Shown here one piece after another: positions 20,773 to 30,085 of a stretch of DNA of 37,085 bases. Under the pieces are notes generated by a model. That model worked only from the letters and a program-made list of their open reading frames with translations. It had not been told where the DNA came from and did no database searches. Source of the DNA: Rhodoferax sp. GTDB lineage: Bacteria; Pseudomonadota; Gammaproteobacteria; Burkholderiales; Burkholderiaceae_C. The translations under genes and the position numbers were made by a program. The DNA is taken from the NCBI RefSeq assembly GCF_014859475.1, contig NZ_JACUUE010000007.1, positions 1 to 37,085 of the forward strand, in the 5' to 3' direction. The first letter of the stretch is position 1. Each line of letters starts with the position of its first letter.

Positions 20773-21666
20773 ATGATGAATCAGCGATTGATCTGGCGCA
20801 TGACGCCCTTGTGTGTGCTGCTGGGCAGTGTCTTTGCCACGAGCGCCTGGTCGGCCAGCGCGGCACCTGCGGCGGCTCAAGTGGTCGGCACCGCCGCGCA
20901 GCCCGCGCTCATGCACGCCAAACTTTGGCCAGCGGGCCTGGACCCCAAACCCTATCTGGTGAGTGAGAAGCTCGACGGCGTGCGCGCTGTTTGGGATGGC
21001 CACAACTTGCGGTTTCGCAGCGGGCTGCCCATTGCCGCGCCCGGCTGGTTTACCGCCGGGCTGCCCAAAACACCGCTGGACGGCGAGTTGTGGCTGGGCC
21101 GGGGCCGCTTTGACGAACTCTCTGGCACGGTGCGCAAAAAAGTGCCCGTGGAGGCCGAGTGGCGCCAACTGCGCTACATGATTTTTGACTTGCCCGGTGC
21201 CGTGGGCTCGTTTGCAGAACGCACGGCGCGCATCACCGCAATACTGGCGCAGGCACGCCAGCCCTGGCTGCAAGCGGTGGCGCAAACACAGGTCAGCCAT
21301 GCTGACAGCCTGCAGGCCTTGCTGAATCAAACGGTCAAGGAAGGCGGCGAAGGCCTGGTGCTGCACCGCGCCAACGCCCTGTGGTCACCTGGGCGCAGCG
21401 ATGCCCTGCTCAAACTCAAACCCATGCCCGATGAAGAGGCGCGGGTGGTGGCGCATCTGCCGGGCAAGGGCAAGCATGCCGGGCGCATGGGTGCCCTGTT
21501 GCTGGTCATGCCCGACGGCCAGCAGTTTGCCCTGGGCACGGGGTTCAGCGACGCCGAGCGCGCCGACCCGCCCCCGGTGGGCGCCACCGTGACCTACCGT
21601 TACCGCAGCCGCACGCCCAACGGGCTGCCCCGGTTTGCCTCGTTCATGCGGGTGCAGCCACAATAA
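20773..21666 (+). CDS. ATP-dependent DNA ligase with predicted signal peptide (LigE-like)
   Basis: Hydrophobic N-term LCVLLGSVFATSAWSA; KLDGVRAVWDG nucleotidylation motif; LDGELWLGRG; EGLVLHRA; LLKLKP. Confidence 0.85.
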   Translation: MMNQRLIWRMTPLCVLLGSVFATSAWSASAAPAAAQVVGTAAQPALMHAKLWPAGLDPKPYLVSEKLDGVRAVWDGHNLRFRSGLPIAAPGWFTAGLPKTPLDGELWLGRGRFDELSGTVRKKVPVEAEWRQLRYMIFDLPGAVGSFAERTARITAILAQARQPWLQAVAQTQVSHADSLQALLNQTVKEGGEGLVLHRANALWSPGRSDALLKLKPMPDEEARVVAHLPGKGKHAGRMGALLLVMPDGQQFALGTGFSDAERADPPPVGATVTYRYRSRTPNGLPRFASFMRVQPQ

Positions 21667-21671
21667 CAGGC

Positions 21672-22226
21672 ATGAGCAAAGCCTTTACCAAAGAATCCGA
21701 CAACGAGGACGAAGACGACGATAGCCGTCTGCCGCCATTGCCTCCCGGTGGCAAAAACTACATCACGCCCCAAGGCTTCGCCACCCTGCGCCACGAACTC
21801 AAAACGCTGATTGACGTGACCCGTCCCAAGATGGTGGAGGCAGTGCATTGGGCGGCCAGCAATGGCGACCGCTCGGAAAACGCGGACTACCACTATGGCA
21901 AAAAGCGCCTGCGAGAAATTGACCGGCGCATCCGTTTTCTGATCAAGCGTCTTGAAATTGCCGAAGTGGCCGATCCGTCGCTGCACTTTGGCACGACCCG
22001 AATATTCTTTGGTGCCACCGTGACCTATGTGGATGCGCAGGGCGAGCAGCGCACCGTGAAGATCATGGGCATTGACGAGGCCAATAGCGCGCAAGGTGAG
22101 GTCAGCTGGATCTCGCCGATTGCACGCACGCTGCTCAAGGCCGAGGAGGGTGATGTGCTCAAGCTGGTCATGCCGGACCGGGTGGACGAGATCGAGGTCA
22201 TCAAGGTGTGCTACCCGCGCCCCTGA
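21672..22226 (+). CDS. greB: Transcription elongation factor GreB
   Basis: YITPQGFATLRHELKTLI...RSENADYHYGKKRLREIDRRIRFLIKRLE...EISWISPIARTLLKAEEGD-like C-terminus. Confidence 0.92.
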   Translation: MSKAFTKESDNEDEDDDSRLPPLPPGGKNYITPQGFATLRHELKTLIDVTRPKMVEAVHWAASNGDRSENADYHYGKKRLREIDRRIRFLIKRLEIAEVADPSLHFGTTRIFFGATVTYVDAQGEQRTVKIMGIDEANSAQGEVSWISPIARTLLKAEEGDVLKLVMPDRVDEIEVIKVCYPRP

Positions 22227-22230
22227 GACG

Positions 22231-22410
22231 ATGGCTTGCTGTACGACAGCCGGTCAGCCAGGCACCGCCATCAGCGTCGAGACACTCAACGGCGTTGTGA
22301 TGCTGTGCGGGTTTGCCAAGAGCGCCACTGAGAAAGTGGCTGCCGAGAGCATTGCACGCAAAGTCAATGGCGTGAAGTCCGTCAGGAACGAGATCGTCAT
22401 CCAGCCTTGA
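22231..22410 (+). pseudogene. Partial BON-domain fragment
   Basis: AISVETLNGVVMLCGFAKSATEKVAAESIARKVNGVKSVRNEIVIQP matches the BON core, but the N-terminal helix and any signal/lipobox are missing. Confidence 0.5.
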
Positions 22411-22448
22411 ACGGCAGGACCCCGGCGCGGTGTGCGCTTGGTAGGCGA

Positions 22449-22464
22449 TAGGGACTTTTACCTA
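22449..22464. promoter_or_regulatory. Candidate operator dyad upstream of ttrB
   Basis: TAGGGActttTACCTA (TAGGgA / TAcCTA arms) about 80-95 bp before the ttrB ATG. Confidence 0.3.
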
Positions 22465-22544
22465 GGGCCATGCCCCTTTGTTCTGATTTTCAATTCTGAG
22501 CGCAAAGCTTAATCTTGCTCCGTCATCAAAAAACGGAGCTTTGC

Positions 22545-23276
22545 ATGAGTGCTCATCCAGATTTTTCCCGGCGCGCCTTTTTCGCGGCCTTGCCGGCAGT
22601 CACCGCGGGTCTGGCCGTCCCGGCCATGGCTGCAGAAGTAGCCGGGCCGCATTGGTCGATGTTGGTGGACACCCGGCGTTGCATCGCCTGCCAGGCCTGT
22701 ACCATGGCCTGCGCCATGGAAAACGCCTCCCCAGATGGGCAGTTTCGCACGGTGGTGGCGACCTACGCGGTGACTGGCCAGGACGGCAAAACCGGCCTCT
22801 CCGTGCTGCCGCGTTTGTGCAACCACTGCGACGAGCCGCCCTGTATTCCCGTGTGTCCGGTGGGCGCCACCTTCAAACGGGAAGACGGCATTGTGCTGGT
22901 GGACGGCGACCGCTGCGTGGGCTGTGCCTACTGCGTCCAGGCTTGCCCGTACGACGCGCGCTTCATCAATCACGACACCGGCAAGGCCGACAAGTGCACC
23001 TTCTGCAGCCACCGGCTCGAAGCCGGACTGCTACCCGCTTGCGTCGAAACCTGTGTGGGCGGCGCCCGCATATTTGGCGACATCAATGATCCGAACAGCG
23101 AGATCAGCCAGCGCTTGAAGGCGGCGCAGGGGCAGATTCAGGTGCTGAAACCCGAAGCCAAAACCTCCCCCAGGGTTTTTTACATTGGTCTTGACGACCA
23201 CCTGAAGGGGCGTGTGGACGGCACTTCTGCCGCCGACATGATGTGGCGTCCGAGCCAACAAGGAGCATCAACATGA
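22545..23276 (+). CDS. ttrB: Tetrathionate reductase subunit B-like Tat-exported 4Fe-4S protein
   Basis: Tat signal FSRRAFFAALPAV; RCIACQACTMACAMEN; CNHCDEPPCIPVCPVGAT; CVGCAYCVQACPYDARF; CTFCSHR. Confidence 0.85.
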   Translation: MSAHPDFSRRAFFAALPAVTAGLAVPAMAAEVAGPHWSMLVDTRRCIACQACTMACAMENASPDGQFRTVVATYAVTGQDGKTGLSVLPRLCNHCDEPPCIPVCPVGATFKREDGIVLVDGDRCVGCAYCVQACPYDARFINHDTGKADKCTFCSHRLEAGLLPACVETCVGGARIFGDINDPNSEISQRLKAAQGQIQVLKPEAKTSPRVFYIGLDDHLKGRVDGTSAADMMWRPSQQGAST

Positions 23277-24358
23277 ACACGACGATTGAAATTCTGGGTT
23301 TTGCGCGGGAACCGGCCTGGTTACCGTGGGCCGTTACCTATTTCTTTTTGATCGGCATTTCCACCAGTGCCTTCTTCCTGTCCTTGCCGGGGCTTGCCTG
23401 GCACCATCCCGACTGGCGCCATGTGTCACGGCGGGCGTTGCTGGTGGCGCTGGTCTGCGGCTTGGCCGGCCCGGTCGCCTTGCTGGCCGACCTGCACCAG
23501 CCAGGACGATTCCTCAATTTCTACCTGCACCCGAATTTGGGCTCGTGGATGGCCTGGGGGTCCTTCTTTATTCCGCTGTACCTGTCCGGACTGTTCCTTT
23601 ACACCTGGCTCTGTTTGCGTCCTCAACTGGCCGCATTGGGCAAATCCGACGACAAGTTTGCGGGGGTCTATCGCATGCTGGCCTTGGGCGGCCATGACAA
23701 CCCGGGCGCCATCAAGGCGGCGGCGCTTCTGGGCGGCATCGGCGCTGCGCTGATCCTGCTCTACACCGGCATGGAGGTGATGGTGGTGCAGGCCCGCCCA
23801 ATGTGGCACAGCCCGGTGCTGCCACTGCTCTTTTTGGTCACTGCGCTGAGCGGCGGCTTGGGCATGACGGGCCTGTTTGAAGCGTTGAACGGCAACAATA
23901 AGGCTGCGCCTTTGCTCAATCGCTGGCTGGTGCGCAGTCAGTGGGCGACCCTGCTGTTACTGCTGGTCTGGTTGCTGGCTGGTGCTTCCGGTTTATCGAG
24001 TGCAGCAGCCGAAGCGCTGGCCGCGATGCAGGGCGAGTTCAGCTGGTGGGTCACTGGCGCCTGGCTGATTGGCAGCACCCTGCTGACGCTGTGGCTCGCC
24101 AGCTCCCGTCGTCATACGCTGATCCTGCCGGCGCTGTTCGCCCTGCAGGGCGCCTGGACGGTGCGCTGGGTTGTCCTGATGACCAGCCAGAGCCTGCCCA
24201 AGATGGGCGCCACCACCCACGACTATTTCCTGACCCTGACGCCCGATGGCCTGCTTGGCATCGTCGGCATGGTCGGTCTGTGTCTCACCATTTACATTGT
24301 TCTGACCAGCCTCATCCCTTGCGACGATCTGGCGCAAGACCGCGGAGTTCAATCATGA
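23273..24358 (+). CDS. ttrC: NrfD/TtrC-like membrane quinol-oxidising subunit
   Basis: Multi-TM protein, PWAVTYFFLIGISTSAFFLSL...LHQPGRFLNFYLHPNLGSWMAWGSFFI; ATGA overlap with ttrB. Confidence 0.85.
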   Translation: MNTTIEILGFAREPAWLPWAVTYFFLIGISTSAFFLSLPGLAWHHPDWRHVSRRALLVALVCGLAGPVALLADLHQPGRFLNFYLHPNLGSWMAWGSFFIPLYLSGLFLYTWLCLRPQLAALGKSDDKFAGVYRMLALGGHDNPGAIKAAALLGGIGAALILLYTGMEVMVVQARPMWHSPVLPLLFLVTALSGGLGMTGLFEALNGNNKAAPLLNRWLVRSQWATLLLLLVWLLAGASGLSSAAAEALAAMQGEFSWWVTGAWLIGSTLLTLWLASSRRHTLILPALFALQGAWTVRWVVLMTSQSLPKMGATTHDYFLTLTPDGLLGIVGMVGLCLTIYIVLTSLIPCDDLAQDRGVQS

Positions 24359-27300
24359 AAATCAGCAAACGTCGTCAAGTTCTCGCACTCGGTGGTCTGG
24401 CCGCCTTTGCCGTCGGGTATTCCGAAACCGCGGGTCGCGTGATCGGCAAGCTCCTCGGCAAGGATGCCCCCAAGCACAAAACAGCGGGAGATGCCCCGGC
24501 ACCCGAGTTCCGCGTGGATCGCCAGGGTCATCTGGACATCAATCCAGCGCAGCAGGTCAGCTACACGACTTGCCTGGGTTGCACCACGATGTGCGGCGTG
24601 CGCGTGCGCATCGACCGCGCTTCAGGCAAGGTGCTGCGGGTCGCGGGTAACCCCTACAGCCCGCTGTCCACCGATCCGCACCTGCCGATGAAGGCCAGCG
24701 TGCGTGAGAGTTTTCTTGCTATCTCTGCCCACAACGGCAAGGGCTTGGCGGGGCGCTCCACGGCTTGCGGACGCGGCAACGCGGTGGCCCAGCAAATCGA
24801 CTCGCCGTACCGCGTCCTGACGCCGCTCAAGCGCGTCGGTGCGCGTAACAGCGGTCAATGGGAACCAATCGCCTTTGATCAACTGGTCAAGGAGCTGGTC
24901 GAAGGCGGCGACCTGTTCGGCGAAGGGCATGTCGACGGACTGGCTGCGCTGCGCGATCTGAAAACGCCCATCGACAGCACCCAACCGGCGCTCGGGCCCC
25001 GGGTCAACCAGGTGGCGGTACTCTCCAGTGTCAAGGATGGTCGTGATGGCTTTGCACGTCGATTCTTCCAGCAGTCCTACGGCACCCTCAACTTTGTTGG
25101 CCATGGTTCCTATTGCGGCGGCTCCTACCGTTCGGGTTCGGGTGCCCTGTTTGGCAACATGAAGGCCATGCCACATTGCAAGCCCGATTTTTCCAATGCC
25201 GAGTTTGTGCTCTTTGTCGGCACGGCACCCGGGCAGGCCGGCAACCCGTTCAAGCGCCAGGGCACCCTGATCGCCAAAGCGCGCACCGAGGGCAAGCTGT
25301 CCTACGTCGTGGTCGATCCGGTGCTGACCCACGCCGACAACCGCGCCAGTGGTGATCGTGGCCGCTGGTTGCCTATTCGTCCCGGCACCGATGGTGCGAT
25401 GGCCATGGCCATCATCCGCTGGCTGTTCGAGAATGAACGCATCGACAGCCGTTTCCTGAGTTTTGCGAACGCCAAGCTGGCCAAGGCAAATGGCGAACCC
25501 TCGTTCTCCAACGCCACCCATCTGGTCGTCGTGCAGCCGAAACATCCACGCGAGCGGCGCTTCCTGCGCGCCTCCGACCTGGGCGTCGAATTGCCTGAAG
25601 AACAGCGCTACAAAGAGGGCGATGTCTTCGTTTGCCTGGATGATGCGGGCATGCCGGTGTTCAGTGACCAGGCCAAAGGTCCAGCCCCCTTGTTTGTTGA
25701 CACTGTGCTGACGGTCGGCGGCCAGGAGATTCGGGTCAAGTCCTCGCTGCAACTGCTGCGTGAAGAAGCCATGCGCCTGGAGCTTGACACCTACGCCAAG
25801 GCCTGTGGCATCCCGGCCGAGACCCTGGCGGCCCTGGCCCAGGAGCTGGCCTCGCACGGCAAACGCGCCTCGGTCATTGCCCACGGCGGCATGATGAGCG
25901 GTAGCGGCTTCTACAACGCCTATGCGCTGATGAGCATCAATGCGCTGCTGGGCAACATCAACTGGAAGGGTGGCTTCGTCGCCAACGGCGGCGGCTTCAA
26001 GGACAGCGGCGAGGGGCCGCGCTACAACCTGGCAACCTTTGCCGGCATGGTCAAGCCTTCCGGAACGCCGCTAGGGCGCAATGTGCCCTATGAAAAAACC
26101 GCCGAATTTGCCACCAGGAAAGCGGACAACAAACCCTATCCGGCGACCGCGCCGTGGTTTCCGAACGCGCCCGGCCTCACCACCGAACTGCTGCCTGGCG
26201 GCATCAGTGGCTACCCCTATGCGCTGAAGGCGCTGGTGCTCTGGTCGTCCAATCCGCTGTACGGCGTCACCGGCCTGCGCAACAAGATTGCCAAGGACCT
26301 GGCCGATCCGAAGAAGCTGCCACTGATCATCTCGGTGGACCCTTTCATCAACGAGAGCAATGCCTACGCCGACTACATCATTCCCGATTCGCTGATGTAC
26401 GAAAGCTGGGGCTGGGTGGCGGCCTGGAACGGTGTGCCGACGAAGGCGATGGGCGCGCGCTGGCCGGTCATCGAGCCCCGGGCCGCGAAGACGCCCGAGG
26501 GCCGCGCCATCGGCATGGAGACCTTCTTCATCGCGCTGGCCAAGGCCATGCAGCTGCCCGGCTTTGGTGAAGGGGCCCTCAGCGATCCGGACGGCGCCAC
26601 TTATGCGTTGAATGGGCCCGAGGACTGGTACCTGCGCGGTGGCGCCAACATTGCCTGGCTGGGCAAGGCGCCGGTGGCCGATGCGACCGACGACGACATC
26701 CGCCTCAGCGGTGTCGATCGCATTCGCCCGCTGCTGGAAAAAACCCTGAAGCCGGAAGAGGTGGCCAAGGTGGCTTTCTTGTTGACCCGGGGTGGACGCT
26801 ACCAGCCGGGCAAGGATGCCTATGACGAGGAAAACCCGGAGTGGATGCGCAACCCGATGAAGGCCATGTCCCATGTGTGGAATGAGAACGTGGGCACCTC
26901 AAGGAACAGCCTGACCGGCAAACGCTACAGCGGATGCGCTACCTGGGTCGAGCCCGCGTTTGCCGACGGCACGCCGGTGCGCAAGCTCTATCCGGTGGAC
27001 AAGTGGCCCCTGCAACTGGTCAGCTACAAGTCGGCGTTGCAAAACCCGTACTCGATTGGCGCTACCCGCCTGCTCGGCCTGCATCCGGAAAACCCTGTGC
27101 TGATCCATCCGGACGATGCCGCTCGCCTGCATGTGAAGATGGGTGATTTGACGCTGATCACGACGCCCTCGGGCAGCCTCAAGGCGCGGGTCATGGTGCA
27201 TGCCGGTATCACGCCGGGGGTGGCGGCATTCGAGCACGGCTTCGGCCATCGGGAGCTGGGGGCACGGGCGCATCGCATTGGCAGTGCGCGCCAGCCGCAG

Positions 27301-27441
27301 GACCGGCGCCTGGCTGCCGGGGTCAACCTCAACGAGATTGGTTTGATCGACCCGACGCGTCCCGACAAATCGCCCTGGGTCGATTCGGTCTCGGGTGGCG
27401 CGGTGCGTAACGGCTTGCCGGCGACCCTGCGCCGGGCCTGA
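24355..27441 (+). CDS. ttrA: Tetrathionate reductase catalytic subunit A-like molybdopterin oxidoreductase
   Basis: Twin-Arg SKRRQVLALGG; TTCLGCTTMCGVRVRIDRASGKVLRVAGNPYSPLS; TACGRG; molybdopterin-binding and C-terminal domains; ATGA overlap with ttrC. Confidence 0.87.
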   Translation: MKISKRRQVLALGGLAAFAVGYSETAGRVIGKLLGKDAPKHKTAGDAPAPEFRVDRQGHLDINPAQQVSYTTCLGCTTMCGVRVRIDRASGKVLRVAGNPYSPLSTDPHLPMKASVRESFLAISAHNGKGLAGRSTACGRGNAVAQQIDSPYRVLTPLKRVGARNSGQWEPIAFDQLVKELVEGGDLFGEGHVDGLAALRDLKTPIDSTQPALGPRVNQVAVLSSVKDGRDGFARRFFQQSYGTLNFVGHGSYCGGSYRSGSGALFGNMKAMPHCKPDFSNAEFVLFVGTAPGQAGNPFKRQGTLIAKARTEGKLSYVVVDPVLTHADNRASGDRGRWLPIRPGTDGAMAMAIIRWLFENERIDSRFLSFANAKLAKANGEPSFSNATHLVVVQPKHPRERRFLRASDLGVELPEEQRYKEGDVFVCLDDAGMPVFSDQAKGPAPLFVDTVLTVGGQEIRVKSSLQLLREEAMRLELDTYAKACGIPAETLAALAQELASHGKRASVIAHGGMMSGSGFYNAYALMSINALLGNINWKGGFVANGGGFKDSGEGPRYNLATFAGMVKPSGTPLGRNVPYEKTAEFATRKADNKPYPATAPWFPNAPGLTTELLPGGISGYPYALKALVLWSSNPLYGVTGLRNKIAKDLADPKKLPLIISVDPFINESNAYADYIIPDSLMYESWGWVAAWNGVPTKAMGARWPVIEPRAAKTPEGRAIGMETFFIALAKAMQLPGFGEGALSDPDGATYALNGPEDWYLRGGANIAWLGKAPVADATDDDIRLSGVDRIRPLLEKTLKPEEVAKVAFLLTRGGRYQPGKDAYDEENPEWMRNPMKAMSHVWNENVGTSRNSLTGKRYSGCATWVEPAFADGTPVRKLYPVDKWPLQLVSYKSALQNPYSIGATRLLGLHPENPVLIHPDDAARLHVKMGDLTLITTPSGSLKARVMVHAGITPGVAAFEHGFGHRELGARAHRIGSARQPQDRRLAAGVNLNEIGLIDPTRPDKSPWVDSVSGGAVRNGLPATLRRA

Positions 27442-27456
27442 GGCTGGCGCTTGGCG

Positions 27457-28089
27457 CTAATCCAGCGCCGCCGGATCGGCCCGCAGCATCAGGCGGGCCA
27501 GTTCGGCGGCGGATGAGATGGCAGCCTTTTCCATGATGTGCTGGCGGTGGATGTGCACCGTCTTTTCGCTGATGCCCAGGCGGACAGCAATCAGCTTGTT
27601 CGGTTGGCCGAGTGCGATCAGGCGGGCGGCTTCCCTTTCCCGAGGCGAGAGCGCAGCCAGCACAGCCAAGGCGGCATCGCGCCGCTGTGTTTCGTCCAGC
27701 GCCTCAGCACTGCGCCGGATGGCTGCGGCCACGGTATCAAGCAGCATCTGGTCCTTGAATGGTTTCTCGATGAAATCGCTGGCGCCTGACTTCATGGCCT
27801 GCACCGCCATCGACACATCGGCGTGGCCCGTCATGAACAGGATCGGCAGCAGCACACCACGCTCGCGCAGCACCTGTTGCAGTTCCAGGCCACTCATGGC
27901 TGGCATGCGGATGTCAAGCAGCAGGCAGGACGGCTGGGTGGGCGGCGCGGCAAGGTCGAGAAATTCTTCAGCCGAGGCATAGAGCTTGACGCTCCAGCCC
28001 ACTGAATCGAGCAGGAACCGCAAGGAGTGGCGCAGACCCGCATCATCGTCCACCACGTGGACGAGGCAATCTTCAGGTGGGTAGGTCAT
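27457..28089 (-). CDS. ttrR: FixJ/NarL-type response regulator (TtrR-like)
   Basis: VHVVDDDAGLRHSLRFLLDSVGW...LLLDIRMPAMSGLELQ...FMTGHADVSMAVQAMKSGASDFIEKPF; LuxR HTH LSPREREAARLIALGQPNKLIAVRLGISEKTVHIHR. Confidence 0.87.
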   Translation of the reverse strand: MTYPPEDCLVHVVDDDAGLRHSLRFLLDSVGWSVKLYASAEEFLDLAAPPTQPSCLLLDIRMPAMSGLELQQVLRERGVLLPILFMTGHADVSMAVQAMKSGASDFIEKPFKDQMLLDTVAAAIRRSAEALDETQRRDAALAVLAALSPREREAARLIALGQPNKLIAVRLGISEKTVHIHRQHIMEKAAISSAAELARLMLRADPAALD

Positions 28090-29872
28090 GGCAGCGGAGT
28101 GAAAAGGAAAAACGCATGCCCGGACCATCGGCATTGGGCTCGGCCCACAGCCGACCGCCATGAGCTTCAATGATGGTTTTGCAAATAGGTAACCCAAGGC
28201 CCAGCCCATCCGGCTTGGTGGTGAAAAATGGTTCAAACAGGCGGGCCAATTGTGTCGGTTCGAGACCGCAACCCTGGTCAATGACGTGGAGATGAACCCA
28301 GTTGTCAACGGCTTCAATTATCACCTGAACACGGTGCCGCTCGGGCGCGAGGTTGCGCCCGGCATCCAGGGCATTTTTGATCAGATTCAGCAGGACCTGC
28401 TGAATTTGCGGGCCATCCGCCAGCACCCGGCAGTGCTCGGGTAGCCGATTGTCGATGTGGATGGTGGGCGGATGGGCCAGCATGCCAATGAACAGGTGCC
28501 GCGCTTCCTTGGCAATGAGCGCCAGATCAACCGGAGCGCGCACGGCGCCCCGTTTTTTGGCGAAATGGCGAATGCGCTGCACGATGCCACCCGCCCGCTC
28601 GGCTTCGCTCACGATCTGGGTGCAGGCTTCGTTGATGGCCTCCGGCGTCAGGCGGCCGCTGTCCTGGCGGCGCAGCACGGTGCGGGCGTAGGTGCCAATG
28701 GTGGTCAATGGCTGGTTCAATTCGTGCGCCAGGTTGCCCGACAGTTCGCCCAGCACTGACAATCTTGAGAGATGCTCCATCTGCTCCTGGCTTTCACGCA
28801 TGCGCGACTCGGCCTGTTCCCTGGCCTGGAGGGACTCACGCAATTGGGCGGTTCGACGGTGCACCAATTGTTCGACCCGGATGGTGTGGGTGATCCAGGC
28901 CACCAGGGCCACCAGTGTACCCAGCAGCCAGGGCCAGAAACGACGCGCCAGCCCTTCTGGCGTGATTTCCCGCAAGTAGGCGTACGGGCCAACGCGCAGT
29001 TCCCGATACAAGTCGTGTACCGGTTGATAGTCTGCCGGAACAGTCCACCCCATGCCGTCTGCTGCTTGCGTCATGGACAGCAGGGCGTGGGCGACACGCT
29101 TGGCCAGCACCGGGTCGGTCTGCCGGGTGACAGACAGGGGCCAGTCCGGGAAAAGGGGGGTCGACAGCGCACACGGAAACTGCTTTTCCTGGCGCTGCGA
29201 CAAAACCCGGAAGTCAGCGGGCTGAAGCTGTGCCTCGCGCACCATTTGTTCCGGCACACAGGCGCGCACGATGCCGGCATCGACTTTGCCCTGTAGCACG
29301 GCCTCGACCACCCGGCTCATCGGCAAGCCAATAAATAAAATTTCCTTGAGATCCGTCTCCGGATCGACGCCACTGTGCAGCATGGCCTGGGCAGCCAGCA
29401 GGTAGCCACCAAAAGCGTCCGGTGCAATGGCCGCCACCCTTTTTCCGGTCAGATCAGTGAGCTCTTTTAAATCCGTGCGATCACTGCGCGCCAGCACGAC
29501 CGAGCCCAGCGCCCTGGCGGCAGACACCCCCACAGATTCCAGCGTGGCGATGCGGCTGAGGCCGAATTCGGCCTCCATGGTGATGTAGTGTACCGGGTTG
29601 GTGATCGCCAGATCAATACGCTCCCCAGCGATGGCCTGGCGCAAGCTTTCGGCATCATGGTTTTCCAGCCGGAAATGGTGTTCTGGTAGCGCCCGGTTCA
29701 GGTAGCTGATGAGCGGATTCCAGTCGGACGTCGATGCGCGTTCCCCTTGGTAGGCAAAGACGCCTATCGCCACTTCCTTCCCCAAGGCCTGCGATGCACT
29801 GAAACACAAGAGTGCGAGCAAGCCGACCAACAAACTTGTTCGCAGGGTCTTTTTGTGGCCGACGTTATCCAT
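28073..29872 (-). CDS. ttrS: Sensor histidine kinase with PhnD-like periplasmic domain (TtrS-like)
   Basis: Signal peptide, EVAIGVFAYQGERASTSDWNPLISYLNRALP... PhnD-like; TM; LGELSGNLAHELNQPLTTI H-box; DGLGLGLPICKTIIEAHGG G-box; overlaps ttrR. Confidence 0.87.
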   Translation of the reverse strand: MDNVGHKKTLRTSLLVGLLALLCFSASQALGKEVAIGVFAYQGERASTSDWNPLISYLNRALPEHHFRLENHDAESLRQAIAGERIDLAITNPVHYITMEAEFGLSRIATLESVGVSAARALGSVVLARSDRTDLKELTDLTGKRVAAIAPDAFGGYLLAAQAMLHSGVDPETDLKEILFIGLPMSRVVEAVLQGKVDAGIVRACVPEQMVREAQLQPADFRVLSQRQEKQFPCALSTPLFPDWPLSVTRQTDPVLAKRVAHALLSMTQAADGMGWTVPADYQPVHDLYRELRVGPYAYLREITPEGLARRFWPWLLGTLVALVAWITHTIRVEQLVHRRTAQLRESLQAREQAESRMRESQEQMEHLSRLSVLGELSGNLAHELNQPLTTIGTYARTVLRRQDSGRLTPEAINEACTQIVSEAERAGGIVQRIRHFAKKRGAVRAPVDLALIAKEARHLFIGMLAHPPTIHIDNRLPEHCRVLADGPQIQQVLLNLIKNALDAGRNLAPERHRVQVIIEAVDNWVHLHVIDQGCGLEPTQLARLFEPFFTTKPDGLGLGLPICKTIIEAHGGRLWAEPNADGPGMRFSFSLRCHDLPT

Positions 29873-29999
29873 GGGGTCAGTATAGATAACTGGTCGGTGT
29901 CGATGGGCTGAAACGGGGCTGAGTCAAGAAAGAGCGCGTGACCCAGCCTTGAGGCTGCCGTGTAGACTGATTGACCGCTCCAGCCCCGCAGGTTTCGAC

Positions 30000-30013
30000 T
30001 TGATCTGCGGCAA
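30000..30013 (+). promoter_or_regulatory. Candidate FNR/DNR-like site
   Basis: TTGATctgcGGCAA compared with the family consensus TTGAT-N4-(A/G)TCAA; in the ttrS / ygbA-like divergent intergenic region. Confidence 0.3.
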
Positions 30014-30085
30014 TAATTCACGTCAAGCTCATTCAAGCGCCGGGCTTGCATCTTCGCGTCGCCAAAGGAAACAAGGGTCCATGCC

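Noticed and set aside
23941-24354. 5' extension of the ttrA ORF
   Set aside because: Overlaps ttrC out of frame; ATG at 24355 gives the Tat signal and ATGA coupling with ttrC.
24622-25884. 420-aa minus-strand ORF
   Set aside because: Antisense to ttrA; shadow ORF composition.
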